Below, piece after piece: positions 8,562 to 16,860 of a stretch of DNA of 64,000 nt; position 1 is the first letter of the stretch; the number at the start of each line of letters is the position of its first letter. This stretch comes from Streptomyces exfoliatus. GTDB taxonomy: Bacteria; Actinomycetota; Actinomycetes; Streptomycetales; Streptomycetaceae. The translations under genes were made by a program, and so were the position numbers. Location of the stretch: NCBI RefSeq assembly GCF_000725545.1, contig NZ_JNZP01000018.1:1-64000 (forward strand), read 5' to 3'. The notes beneath the pieces were generated by a model, which did not search any database, was not told the DNA's origin, and saw nothing but the letters and a program-made list of their open reading frames with translations.

Positions 8562-9071
8562 TCAGCAGCCGCCGCAGTTGTAGAAGGTCACGTCCCAGTG
8601 GTTGCCCTCGTCGGCGTAGATGTTGCCCGCGCCGGACTTCCACTGCGGGGAGCCGTCGCCGCGGACGCCGATGTAGGTGAACGTGTTCTTGATGTAGTTC
8701 CCGAGGCAGGTGTACTTGCTGAAGTCGAGCTTGTAGCCGTTCCAGTGCGAGTACGTGCCGCTCGCGTGCCCGGTCTCGGTGCCGCCGGTGATGTTGAGGG
8801 CGCAGCCGCTGGCGCTCTTGAGGGTCTGGGCGCCCTGGGCGGTGGCGAGGTTGAGCTGCTCGAAGGACGTACAGGTGGAGTTGTAGCGGTCGGAGCAGCC
8901 GCCGGACGAGGACCAGGTGATTCCGGAGTTGCGGAACATCGAGGTCGCGGTGGCGTGGCTGATCTTGGTGACCGCGTGGGCGTCGCCGGCGGCGGTGAGG
9001 ACGCCGACGCCGGGCGCGAAGAGGGCGCCGAGGACCAGGGCGAGCGCGGTGAGGACGGAGCGGAGCTTCAT
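8562..9071 (-). CDS. Small secreted protein with an M15-like zinc site, candidate D-Ala-D-Ala carboxypeptidase-type peptidase
   Basis: A 169-residue protein with a clear Sec signal peptide (about 1-33, AHA/V). The mature part has SHWNGYKLDFS, which places His109 and Asp116 in the HxxxxxxD arrangement of peptidase M15, and DEGNHWDV, which places Glu155 and His158 in the ExxH arrangement. Together these reproduce the His-Asp-His zinc ligands and catalytic Glu of the VanX/Streptomyces carboxypeptidase fold. Six cysteines (59, 67, 90, 122, 166, 169) could form three disulfides. ATG at 9071 has AGGAGG nine bases upstream. It is co-directional with GH101. The M15 assignment is inferred from motif spacing and not from overall similarity. 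Confidence 0.6.
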   Translation of the reverse strand: MKLRSVLTALALVLGALFAPGVGVLTAAGDAHAVTKISHATATSMFRNSGITWSSSGGCSDRYNSTCTSFEQLNLATAQGAQTLKSASGCALNITGGTETGHASGTYSHWNGYKLDFSKYTCLGNYIKNTFTYIGVRGDGSPQWKSGAGNIYADEGNHWDVTFYNCGGC

Positions 9072-9204
9072 CGGGGAGTGCCTCCTGCGGGTGACCGTGA
9101 CGGTTGGGACGGCGGTGCAGGTGGAGCAGAGCGATGGTGCCGTAGTTCTACGCGCGTCCGCCAGAGGGCGTCAGCGTCCATTTGGGTGAACACTCTCCCG
9201 AGAT

Positions 9205-9255
9205 GTTGAAACTTGAACGGAATGGAGCTATCGTCATTCTCGTTGAAGCTTCAAC
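9205..9255 (+). promoter_or_regulatory. YceI promoter flanked by two 14-bp operator-like elements
   Basis: A promoter TTGAAA (9206-9211), 17-bp spacer, TATCGT (9229-9234) precedes the YceI gene. GTTGAAACTTGAAC at 9205-9218 covers the -35 box, and the perfect palindrome GTTGAAGCTTCAAC at 9242-9255 covers the expected start of transcription. A third partial copy (AAGCTTGAA) follows at about 9258. The layout suits repression by a dimeric factor such as a MarR-family protein, none of which is encoded nearby. Confidence 0.6.
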
Positions 9256-9310
9256 AAAGCTTGAAGCGGATCCCCCGCCTCGCACCGACTCGTCCCCCAA
9301 GGAGCACGTC

Positions 9311-9922
9311 ATGGGCATCTTCACCCGCAAGAGCAGCGACACCGCCACCGCCGTCGCCACCCTCCCCGTCGACCCGGCCCTGGCCGCGCTGACCGGCGAC
9401 TACACGATCGACCCGGCCCACAGCAGCATCGGCTTCACCGTCCGTCACGCCATGGTCACCAACGTGCGCGGCAGCTTCGCCGAGCACGAGGGCACGCTGA
9501 CCCTGGACGGCTCGAACCCGGGCGCGTCCGCCGCCTCCATCGAGGTCAAGATCGCCTCCATCGACACGGGCATCGCCGACCGCGACGGCCACCTGCGCAG
9601 CGGTGACTTCTTCGACGCCGAGCGGTTCCCGGTGATGAGCTTCCGCTCGACCACGGCCGAGCAGCTGGGCGGCGACAAGTACCGGATCACCGGCGACCTG
9701 ACCATCAAGGACGTCACCAAGCCGCTCTCCATCGACCTGGAGTTCAACGGCACCGCGACCGACGTCTACGGCAACGAGCGCGTCGGCTTCGAGGGCTCCG
9801 CCGAGATCCTGCGCTCCGCGTGGGGCCTGACCTGGAACGCGGCCCTGGAGACCGGCGGCGTGATGGTCAGCGACAAGGTCAAGCTGAACTTCGACATCTC
9901 CGCGATCAAGAACGCCGCCTGA
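9311..9922 (+). CDS. YceI family protein
   Basis: A 203-residue protein of the YceI lipocalin-like family, which binds isoprenoid or other amphiphilic lipids. The core DYTIDPAHSSIGFTVRHAMV, the central FFDAERFPVMSF and the C-terminal AWGLTWNAALETGGVMVSD are diagnostic. There is no signal peptide: the N-terminus MGIFTRKSSDTAT is hydrophilic, so the protein is probably cytoplasmic, unlike E. coli YceI. ATG at 9311 has AAGGAG seven bases upstream, and longer in-frame starts run into the promoter. It is a single-gene unit closed by the hairpin at 9949-9988. Confidence 0.88.
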   Translation: MGIFTRKSSDTATAVATLPVDPALAALTGDYTIDPAHSSIGFTVRHAMVTNVRGSFAEHEGTLTLDGSNPGASAASIEVKIASIDTGIADRDGHLRSGDFFDAERFPVMSFRSTTAEQLGGDKYRITGDLTIKDVTKPLSIDLEFNGTATDVYGNERVGFEGSAEILRSAWGLTWNAALETGGVMVSDKVKLNFDISAIKNAA

Positions 9923-9948
9923 CCCCGGCTCCACCCCGGACGACACAC

Positions 9949-9988
9949 GAGCGCGCCCGCCCTCCGCGACAGCGGAAGGCGGGCGCTC
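9949..9988. terminator. Bidirectional terminator between YceI and the serine hydrolase
   Basis: Arms 9949-9967 and 9972-9988 form a long GC-rich stem, with one bulge or mismatch, and a GACA loop between convergent genes. Confidence 0.65.
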
Positions 9989-10008
9989 GGCGTTCCCGGG
10001 GACGCTTT

Positions 10009-11157
10009 TCAGAGGCCGCGCGCCGCCTCGACGACGGCCGGGACCAGACGGTCGTTCTCGGCCGCGCCCGGCCCCGCCATGAAGCCGAAGCGGCGGCGGG
10101 TGTAGCTGTACGCGAGGCCGGTCGCCGGGTCGGCGAAGGCCTGGGAGCCGGGGGCGCCGCTGTGGCCGATCGCTGCGGGGGACAGGGCCGGGTACTTGGT
10201 GCCGAGGGGGACGAAGCCGAGACCGAAGGCGTTCTCCGCGCCCGTCACCAGATCGGTGCCCGAGGAGTGGACGCGGGCCACCTCGGCGAGGGTGTCCGGC
10301 TTCAGGAGCGGAGGCCGCCCGTCCAGCTCGCCGGCGACGGCCGCGTACATCCGGGAGAGGCCGCGCGCGGAGCCGACGCCGCCGCCGGAGAGCGGTGACC
10401 GCGCCCGGACCGTACGGGAGTTGGCATAGCCGACGATGTCGAACGGCGGGTCCGCGTGGAAGTTGAACGCGATGGCCATGAGGCTGTCCGGCGCGATCGG
10501 GTTCTCCGCAAGGAACGCCTGCTCGACGGGGGTGGGCAGCATCGGCAGGGCCGTACGGAAGCGCGGTTCGAGCTCCTCGGGCAGGCCCAGGTAGTAGTCG
10601 AGTCCGTACGGGGCACGGACCCGCTCCTCGAACAGGTCCTGGACCGTCCGGCCGGTGGCCCGCAGGACGACCTCGCCGACCAGGGCACCGATCACGAGGG
10701 CGTGGTAGCCGTGGCCGGTGTCCGGCTCCCAGAAGGGGCGCTGCCCGGCGAGCCGCGCGGCGATGGCCCGGTCGTCGGCGAGTTCGGCCGGGCTGAGGCC
10801 GCCGTCGGCGCCGATCACGCCGGAACGGTGGGCGAGCAGCTGGCGCAGGGTCAGCGCGCCCTTGCCCTCGGCGGCGAACTCGGGCCACCAGGAGGCGACT
10901 TTCCGGTCCAGGTCGAGGGCGCCCTCCTGGACGAGGAGGGCGGTGACGAGGGCCATGGCACCCTTCGAGGACGAGTAGAGGCCCAGGAGGGAGTCCCCTT
11001 CGACCCCGTCGCCGCCCCAGAGGTCCACGACGAGACGCCCGTGGTGATGGACGGCCAGCTGCGCTCCGCCGTCACGGGCCTCGTTCGCCACCACGGTGGC
11101 GAACTCCTCCCGTACGGACTCGAATCCGGGCTCCACCGTGCCGTGGACGTCACTCAT
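10009..11157 (-). CDS. Serine hydrolase, class C beta-lactamase/EstB-type esterase
   Basis: A 382-residue member of the beta-lactamase-related serine hydrolases (DD-peptidase fold). The SxxK motif is YSSSKG with Ser62 and Lys65. The Tyr motif is GHGYHALVIG with Tyr151, the arrangement seen in EstB-type esterases. No signal peptide is visible, so a cytoplasmic esterase is more likely than a secreted beta-lactamase. ATG at 11157 has GGGGAG eight bases upstream. It starts 48 bases past the DUF4267-like gene on the same strand and may share its promoter. The substrate cannot be told from sequence. Confidence 0.8.
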   Translation of the reverse strand: MSDVHGTVEPGFESVREEFATVVANEARDGGAQLAVHHHGRLVVDLWGGDGVEGDSLLGLYSSSKGAMALVTALLVQEGALDLDRKVASWWPEFAAEGKGALTLRQLLAHRSGVIGADGGLSPAELADDRAIAARLAGQRPFWEPDTGHGYHALVIGALVGEVVLRATGRTVQDLFEERVRAPYGLDYYLGLPEELEPRFRTALPMLPTPVEQAFLAENPIAPDSLMAIAFNFHADPPFDIVGYANSRTVRARSPLSGGGVGSARGLSRMYAAVAGELDGRPPLLKPDTLAEVARVHSSGTDLVTGAENAFGLGFVPLGTKYPALSPAAIGHSGAPGSQAFADPATGLAYSYTRRRFGFMAGPGAAENDRLVPAVVEAARGL

Positions 11158-11205
11158 CGCGTTGCTCCCCCATCGTTTCGCGGTCGGGCTCGAGAAGAAG
11201 AACGA

Positions 11206-11655
11206 TCAGACACGTGCTTCCCTTCCCGTACGGGCGGGTCCGCTCCGGCTCGGGCGCGGGAGGGCGTCGCCCCGGGAGCTGGTCGCGAAGAGCAGTCCGG
11301 CCGCGAGGAGGACCACCACGCCGGTCGCGGCGTGGATGCCGAGCGCGGCGGTGTACCCGCCCCCGTGACCGAGGACGGCGATCGCGTCGCCGAAGGGGAC
11401 GATGACGAAGAGGAGCATCACCCAGGCCAGCGTGCGGCGCCTGCCGAGCGCGAGGAGGGTGAGGACGATCGCTCCGTCGGCGAGGTCGCGGACCGCCTTG
11501 ACCGTGAAGTATCCGGCGGCGTCACCCTCGGGCCAGGAGGGGATGCCGAAGCCGGCGGCGGCGGTGGCGGGGGTCAGCAGGAAGCTGATGCCGAACCAGA
11601 GGCAGGCGAGGCCGAGGAGCACGGACAGGACGGTGGTGGCGCGGTGCAGATTCAT
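11206..11655 (-). CDS. DUF4267-like small integral membrane protein
   Basis: A 149-residue protein with four predicted membrane spans at about 7-28, 61-78 (following KAVRDLADGAIVL), 78-98 and 105-127, and a basic, Arg-rich tail. The KAVRDLADG segment between spans is typical of the DUF4267 family. The function is unknown. It is expressed from a promoter region with three CTAGC-NNN-GCTAG palindromes and precedes the serine hydrolase gene. Confidence 0.65.
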   Translation of the reverse strand: MNLHRATTVLSVLLGLACLWFGISFLLTPATAAAGFGIPSWPEGDAAGYFTVKAVRDLADGAIVLTLLALGRRRTLAWVMLLFVIVPFGDAIAVLGHGGGYTAALGIHAATGVVVLLAAGLLFATSSRGDALPRPSRSGPARTGREARV

Positions 11656-11678
11656 GGTCTCCCCCGGAAGAGAATGAC

Positions 11679-11743
11679 CTAGCGGCGCTAGGAAGTGATA
11701 GCAACGCTAGATCAAGCAGCGCTCCCTTGTCTAGCATTGCTAG
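11679..11743 (-). promoter_or_regulatory. Three CTAGC-NNN-GCTAG operators upstream of the DUF4267-like gene
   Basis: Perfect 13-bp palindromes lie at 11679-11691 and 11731-11743, and an imperfect copy (TAGCAACGCTAG) at 11699-11710. They fill the region between the ATG at 11655 and the divergent clamp gene. Their form suits a TetR-family dimer. No matching regulator gene is adjacent, so the controlling protein may be encoded elsewhere. Confidence 0.6.
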
Positions 11744-11827
11744 AAAGATGCGTGCGCGAAGGAGTCGGAAGACGCCTGAAACGGCCGGCCGGCGCCGTTG
11801 TCAGTGGTGGCCGCTAGCGTCGGCGGC

Positions 11828-12946
11828 ATGGAATTCCGCATCGACAGCGGCGTGTTGACCGATGCCGTGGCCTGGGCCGCGCGCGTCCTGCCGGCCCGCT
11901 CCCCCATGCCCGTCCTCGGCGGCCTGCTCCTGGAAGCGGCGGACGGCCGCCTCCGGGTCTCCGGTCTCGACCACGAGGCCTCGGCCCGCGTCGAGGTCGA
12001 GGCCGACACGGACGTCGAGGGCCGGGCGCTGGTCCTGGGCCGACGGCTGCTCGACATCTGCAAGGTCCTCCCCCGGGGCCGCACCGGGCTGGCCGTGGAG
12101 GGCGCCCGCCTCTCGGTGACCTCCGGGGACGCCCGCTTCGGCCTCTCCCTGCTGCCGCTCGACGACTACCCGGCCCCGCCCGGGCTCCCCGAGGTCCGCG
12201 GCCTGGTGGACGGGGACGCCTTCGCGGCGGCGGTCGGCCAGGTCGCGGTGGCGGCGGGCCGGGACGACTCGCTGCCCGTCCTGACCGGGATACGGCTCGC
12301 CCTGGACGGCACCACCATGACGCTGGCCGCCACCGACCGCTACCGCTACGCCGTCCGCACCCTGGAGTGGAAGCCGGAGGCCGACGCGCCCGCGCCACAG
12401 GACGCCGACGTCGTCGTGCCCGCCCGCCGCCTGAGCGAGATCGCCCGCTCCCTCGCGGGCACGGGCCCGGCCCGCCTCGCCCTCGACGGCGGCTCGATCG
12501 GCTTCGAGAGCGCCGGGCTGCGCACCACCACCCGACTGCTCGACGGGCGGCTCCCCCGCCACGACAAGCTCTTCGCCCTCGGCGAGCACGCCCTCGCGAC
12601 CACCGACCTGGCCCCGCTGACCGAGGCCGTCAAGCGGGTCGCGGTCGTCGCCGAGGGCGACAGCCCGGTGCAGCTGACCTTCACCCCCACCGCGCTCCAC
12701 CTCCAGGCGGGCTACGAGGACGACGTGGCCTCCCAGCGACTCCCGGCCGCCTTCACCGGCACGGGCGCGGATCCGGACACCCTGACGGTCGCCTTCAATC
12801 CGGGGTACCTCCTGGACGCCCTCACCGCCCTGGACACCCCGAAGGTCCACTTCCACCTCCTGGGGCCCGGCCAGCGCGCCCTGCTCACCGACGGACCCTC
12901 GGCGGCCCACCGCCATCTGCTGATGTCGGTGAAGCCGCTGGTCTGA
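11828..12946 (+). CDS. DNA polymerase III sliding clamp (beta subunit) paralogue
   Basis: A 372-residue protein with the three-domain DnaN architecture: domain 1 about 1-118 (MEFRIDSGVLTDAVAWAARV), domain 2 about 125-245 (TGIRLALDGTTMTLAATDRYRYAV) and domain 3 about 250-372, ending HLLMSVKPLV where canonical clamps end in a short MPxR-type strand. It is not in the dnaA-dnaN-recF context of the replication origin, so it is probably a second clamp, as some Streptomyces carry. ATG at 11828 is chosen because the fold begins there. It could serve translesion or repair synthesis; this is inference. It is transcribed divergently from the DUF4267-like gene. Confidence 0.85.
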   Translation: MEFRIDSGVLTDAVAWAARVLPARSPMPVLGGLLLEAADGRLRVSGLDHEASARVEVEADTDVEGRALVLGRRLLDICKVLPRGRTGLAVEGARLSVTSGDARFGLSLLPLDDYPAPPGLPEVRGLVDGDAFAAAVGQVAVAAGRDDSLPVLTGIRLALDGTTMTLAATDRYRYAVRTLEWKPEADAPAPQDADVVVPARRLSEIARSLAGTGPARLALDGGSIGFESAGLRTTTRLLDGRLPRHDKLFALGEHALATTDLAPLTEAVKRVAVVAEGDSPVQLTFTPTALHLQAGYEDDVASQRLPAAFTGTGADPDTLTVAFNPGYLLDALTALDTPKVHFHLLGPGQRALLTDGPSAAHRHLLMSVKPLV

Positions 12947-13017
12947 GCCCGGGGGCGACAACGCGGCGAGGCGCGGTGCCAGGGCCCGCGAGCCCGGCAT
13001 GATCCAAACGAAAGACC

Positions 13018-14364
13018 CTAGAACCCGCCTCCGCCGTCGAACCCTCCGCCGCCGCCGAAGTCCCCGCCGCCGAAGCCGCCCGAGTCGCCGCCACCGAAGT
13101 CACCACCGCCGAAGTCACCACCGGAGAAGTCGCCGCCGGAGAAGTCGCCGCCGCCGTACTCGGAGGCGTAGGCCGGGGTCGCGAGCATGGAGCCGAGGAC
13201 GGTGCCCATCAGCAGGCCGGGGAGCATGCCGCCGCCGTAGTAGCCGCCCGCCCAGGGCCCGTACGCCGGGCCCGCCTCCCAGTAGGGGCGGCGGACGCCG
13301 TCCGCGTCGACCGTGCGGGCCATCGGGTCGAGGCCGTCGTCGAGACGGGCCGCGTCGGCGGCGCAGACCGGGACCTGGCGGGCGGCGCCACCGGTCGGGG
13401 TCCAGGCGCGGTCCTCGGTGGAGGGGCCGTGGCGCGGGTCGAAGAAGCAGGGCGGGCGGCGCTCGGGGAGCGGTCGGGACTCGCGCCGGGCGGAGAGGAC
13501 GGCGAGCGAGTAGCGCCCGTCGTCCAGGGCCTCGGTGACCGCGCGGACGTCGTGGGGGTGGGCGGCGGAGGCCATCAGGGACTTGGCCTTGTCGTACGCG
13601 TCGAGGGCGCGTTCGTAGTCGGCGCGCATGGCGTCGTCGGCTCCGGGCTCGGCGGGACGGAAGTCGAGTCGTTCGAGTTCCTCGCCGAAGGCGGTGATGT
13701 CCTCGTCGACGACGACCCGCAGCTTGTCGAGCGCGGCCCGCTCCTCGGCCTCCTTGCGGAGCCGGTTGCGGCGGACGACCGCGTAGGCGCTCGCGCCTCC
13801 GGCGGCGACGACGGCGCCGAGGGTGACGAGTCCGGCGACGGGGACGCCTTCGTCGGTGTCGACGGATCCCCAGGTGGCGGGGGCGGAGCCGCGCATGGCG
13901 GGCAGCGCCTGGTCGACGAAGTCGTTCAGTTCGGTGGCCGCGCCGGCGCCGGGCTGACGTACCGAGGCGGCGAGGTTCTGGGCGGCGGCCGGGGACATCA
14001 CGGCGGGGTCGGAGCCCGCGTCGAAGCGGTCACCGAGGCGTACCGCGTACAGGCCCGCGGCTCCCGTCTGGGCGCGCAGGTTGTCGATGAGGCCGTTCGG
14101 CGGGAACTGGGCGCTCGCCGGCAGGACGGCCACGAAGAGCGGCTTGTCCGCGTCCTTGATCTTCTGGGCGAGGGCGTCCGCGTCGGCCTTCGACAGCTGG
14201 CCGGCGGCGCCCGGGTCGACGTAGACCGGGCCCTGCTTCAGGGCGGCGGCCGCGTCGGATATCCCCGTGGCCCTGGCGCCCGAGGAGGGTGCCAGGGCCA
14301 GGAGCATCAGCAGGAGCAGAAGCAGCCCGCCCACGGCCGACAGCATCGGAATCCTCGTCCTCAT
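13018..14364 (-). CDS. Membrane protein with Gly-rich repeat tail, function unknown
   Basis: A 448-residue protein. A signal/anchor with a run of leucines occupies about 9-27 and an extracytoplasmic domain follows (VYVDPGAAGQLSKADADALA). A transmembrane helix lies near 170-195 (VPVAGLVTLGAVVAAGGAS) and leads to a cytoplasmic coiled segment (LRKEAEERAALDKLRVVVDE). The tail is a Gly-Asp-Phe repeat of the form GGDFSGGDFGGGDFGG. The topology resembles YgcG/TPM-domain proteins with Gly-rich tails, but no TPM match can be claimed. ATG at 14364 has AGGTGG upstream. A cysteine-bearing PPCFFDP motif sits in the cytoplasmic part. Confidence 0.65.
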   Translation of the reverse strand: MRTRIPMLSAVGGLLLLLLMLLALAPSSGARATGISDAAAALKQGPVYVDPGAAGQLSKADADALAQKIKDADKPLFVAVLPASAQFPPNGLIDNLRAQTGAAGLYAVRLGDRFDAGSDPAVMSPAAAQNLAASVRQPGAGAATELNDFVDQALPAMRGSAPATWGSVDTDEGVPVAGLVTLGAVVAAGGASAYAVVRRNRLRKEAEERAALDKLRVVVDEDITAFGEELERLDFRPAEPGADDAMRADYERALDAYDKAKSLMASAAHPHDVRAVTEALDDGRYSLAVLSARRESRPLPERRPPCFFDPRHGPSTEDRAWTPTGGAARQVPVCAADAARLDDGLDPMARTVDADGVRRPYWEAGPAYGPWAGGYYGGGMLPGLLMGTVLGSMLATPAYASEYGGGDFSGGDFSGGDFGGGDFGGGDSGGFGGGDFGGGGGFDGGGGF

Positions 14365-14423
14365 ACCACCTGGATTACCCCTAATCGGGCATATTAAGAC
14401 CTTCCGGTCGGACTGTTGTGCGG

Positions 14424-16781
14424 TCAACTCGCGCCGACCCGGGTGGTGAGGCCCCAGCCGTAGCGGAACTGCGGGTCGTAGCCGTGGTCGCCCGCGTTCA
14501 GGGGCAGCTGCTGGGCCGACCTCGGCCAGGTCACCGGGAGGCGTCCGGTGAAGGCCCGCCGGCCGTAGAGCACGTCGGCGACGCCGTCGCCCTCGCTGCC
14601 CGGCAGCCAGGAGGCGACCAGCGCGTCGATCCCCGCGAGCCGGTCGCCGACGAGCTGCGGACGTCCGGAGACGACCAGGACCGCGCACCGCATCGCCGCG
14701 CAGACCCGGTCGACGGCCTTCTTGTCGTCCGCGGACAGTTCCAGGTCGTGGCCGTTGACGCCGACGTCACCGACCCCTTCCGCGTATGGCGTCTCGCCGA
14801 CGACGACCACGCCCACGTCGTGCCCGGTGGTCGGCGCCGAGGCGTCCTCGGAGTAGGTGACGTGCGCCCGCGGGTCCGCCCTCCGGATGCCGTCCAGAAC
14901 GGTGGTGCCCTGGATCTCCCGCCCTCCGGCGCCCTGCCAGCCGACGGTCCAGCCACCTGCCTGGTTGGCCAGGTCGTCCGCGTTGGACCCGGCGACGTAC
15001 AGCCGCTGCCCGGTGCGCAGCGGCAGCACGCCCCCGCTGTTCTTCAGCAGCACCTGCGACCGGGCGACGGCCTCGCGGGCCGCCGCCCGGTGTTCGGGGG
15101 AGCCGATCCCGGCGAGGTGGGTGGTGTCGGCGTACGGCTTCTCGAAGAGGCCGAGGCGGAACTTCTGCTCCAGCACGCGGCCGACCGCGTCGTCGATCCG
15201 GGCGAGGGGGATCCGGCCGACGGCGACCTCGTCGGCGACGATCCGGCCGAACTCCTTGTACGTGAGCGGGGCCATGTTCATGTCGATGCCGGCGTTGACC
15301 GCGTCACGTACGTCGGTGACCGCGTCGCCCGGCATCTGGTCGACGGCCTCCCAGTCGCTGACAACGATCCCCCGGAACCCGAGCTCGCTCTTCAGCAGCC
15401 CGCTGATCATCTCGCCGTACGCGTGCATCTTCACCGGCCCGCTGCGCTCGCCGGTCAGGTGGAGCGAGGAGAACGAGGGCATGACGGCGCCCGCCCCGAG
15501 TCCGATCGCCCGCCGGAAGGGTGGGATGTGCACCTTCTCCAGCTCGCCCCGGTCGATCCGGGTGACGCCCTGGTCGATGGCGTACGGGGGGCGACCGGAG
15601 CCGTAGGCGGTGCCGCCGTCCCCGACGAAGTGCTTGGCGGTGGCGAGGACCTTGTCGTTGCGGGCGAGGTCACGGCCGTCGGCGGCGCCCTGGAGGCCCC
15701 GTACGGCGACCGCCATGGTCGCCACGAGCTCCGGGTCCTCGCCGAAGGACTCGTACGTACGGCCCCAGCGCACATCCCGCACGACGCACACACAGGGCGC
15801 GAAGTTCCAGGCGATCCCGGTCGCCCTCGTCTCCTCGGCGGTGATCGCGGCGAGCCGCTCGACGAGCGCGGGGTCGCGGGTGGCGCCGAGCCCGATGTTG
15901 TGGGGCATGACCGTGGCGCCCTTGACGAAGGAGTGGCCGTGCACGGCGTCGGTGGCCAGGAGCAGCGGGATCTGGAGGCGGGTGGCGCGGGCGTACCACT
16001 GGTAGGTGTCCGTCACCTTCCGCCAGGCCTCGGGGGTCTGCGCCGGCGAGCCGTCGGCCTCGGCCTCGTAGATCACCGAGCCGAGGGCGTAGGAGGTGAT
16101 GTCCTCGTGGGCGGCGAGGGCGTTGCGGCCGGCCTGGGTCATCTGGCCGGCCTTCTCGGCGAGCGTCATCCGCCCGAGGAGGTCGGCGACCCGTTCCCGG
16201 ACGGGGCGCGCCGGGTCGAGGTAGGGCAGTCCGTGCGCGTCCACGACGACCAGCGGGGCGCGCTCGGGCGCGGTGGCACCGGTGACGTCGAGCGTGACCG
16301 GCACGGCCTCGGCCGCCTCGGGCACGCGGTCGCGAAGGGTGGCGACCTCAAGGGTGCGCGCGGCCCCTGGTCTGCTTCCGGCGGGGAAGGTCACCGTGCC
16401 GGAGGCCGCCCGGTAGTCCCGGCCGGGGGCCGCGGCCCCGGCGCGAGGGGCGCGCGTCGACGCGTCCGTCCGGCCGCCCGGTCCCGCCGCGGTGGCGGGG
16501 GCGGTCGCGGCCGTCGTCCAGCCGACCGTCACCGGGTGCGTCAGCGGGCGGGCGGATTCGACGGTGAGGCGGACGCGGGCCGTGGCCCCCTCGGCCACCG
16601 TGGTGACCGGGGCGGCGGTGACGCGTACCGGGTCCGGGGGCCACGTGGTCGCGGGCACGGCCTCCGTCGCTGTGGCTGTGGCAGTCGCGGTGAGGCATCC
16701 GGCGAGGACGGCGCCGGACGCGACGGCCGCCGCCATGCCCGTCCGCGCCGCACGGAACGTATGACCATTCATACCGGACAT
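14424..16781 (-). CDS. Glycoside hydrolase family 3 lipoprotein (beta-glucosidase type) with N-terminal Calx-beta domain
   Basis: A 785-residue exported enzyme. The signal peptide ends in a lipobox (VLAGC), so it is probably a membrane-anchored lipoprotein. A Calx-beta-like domain follows (about 50-190, with the GRDYRAASGTVTFPAG strand signature). The GH3 N-terminal barrel contains LLLATDAVHGHS, KHFVGDGGT and GIVVSDWEAVDQ with the catalytic Asp in SDW. The GH3 C-terminal domain contains SQVLLKNSGGVLPL and VVVVGETPYAEGVGD, which is typical of beta-glucosidases and exo-beta-glucanases. ATG at 16781 has only a weak ribosome site; ATG at 16772 is an alternative. Confidence 0.87.
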   Translation of the reverse strand: MSGMNGHTFRAARTGMAAAVASGAVLAGCLTATATATATEAVPATTWPPDPVRVTAAPVTTVAEGATARVRLTVESARPLTHPVTVGWTTAATAPATAAGPGGRTDASTRAPRAGAAAPGRDYRAASGTVTFPAGSRPGAARTLEVATLRDRVPEAAEAVPVTLDVTGATAPERAPLVVVDAHGLPYLDPARPVRERVADLLGRMTLAEKAGQMTQAGRNALAAHEDITSYALGSVIYEAEADGSPAQTPEAWRKVTDTYQWYARATRLQIPLLLATDAVHGHSFVKGATVMPHNIGLGATRDPALVERLAAITAEETRATGIAWNFAPCVCVVRDVRWGRTYESFGEDPELVATMAVAVRGLQGAADGRDLARNDKVLATAKHFVGDGGTAYGSGRPPYAIDQGVTRIDRGELEKVHIPPFRRAIGLGAGAVMPSFSSLHLTGERSGPVKMHAYGEMISGLLKSELGFRGIVVSDWEAVDQMPGDAVTDVRDAVNAGIDMNMAPLTYKEFGRIVADEVAVGRIPLARIDDAVGRVLEQKFRLGLFEKPYADTTHLAGIGSPEHRAAAREAVARSQVLLKNSGGVLPLRTGQRLYVAGSNADDLANQAGGWTVGWQGAGGREIQGTTVLDGIRRADPRAHVTYSEDASAPTTGHDVGVVVVGETPYAEGVGDVGVNGHDLELSADDKKAVDRVCAAMRCAVLVVSGRPQLVGDRLAGIDALVASWLPGSEGDGVADVLYGRRAFTGRLPVTWPRSAQQLPLNAGDHGYDPQFRYGWGLTTRVGAS

Positions 16782-16788
16782 GCTGGGG

Positions 16789-16814
16789 CGTACCGACCCC
16801 GGAGGGTCGGTACG
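16789..16814 (-). terminator. Hairpin between cimA and the GH3 gene
   Basis: Perfect 10-bp arms (16789-16798 and 16805-16814) with a 6-base loop sit in the 79-bp gap. It probably terminates cimA, but lies so close to the GH3 start that it could also affect GH3 expression. Confidence 0.5.
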
Positions 16815-16860
16815 ACGCGCGGCTACTGGACGGGGCGACGCTCGGCGGGGCGACCGGCGG

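Noticed and set aside
9182..9310. Longer N-terminus for the YceI protein
   Set aside because: The extension overlaps the promoter and operators and lacks a ribosome site; the ATG at 9311 has one.
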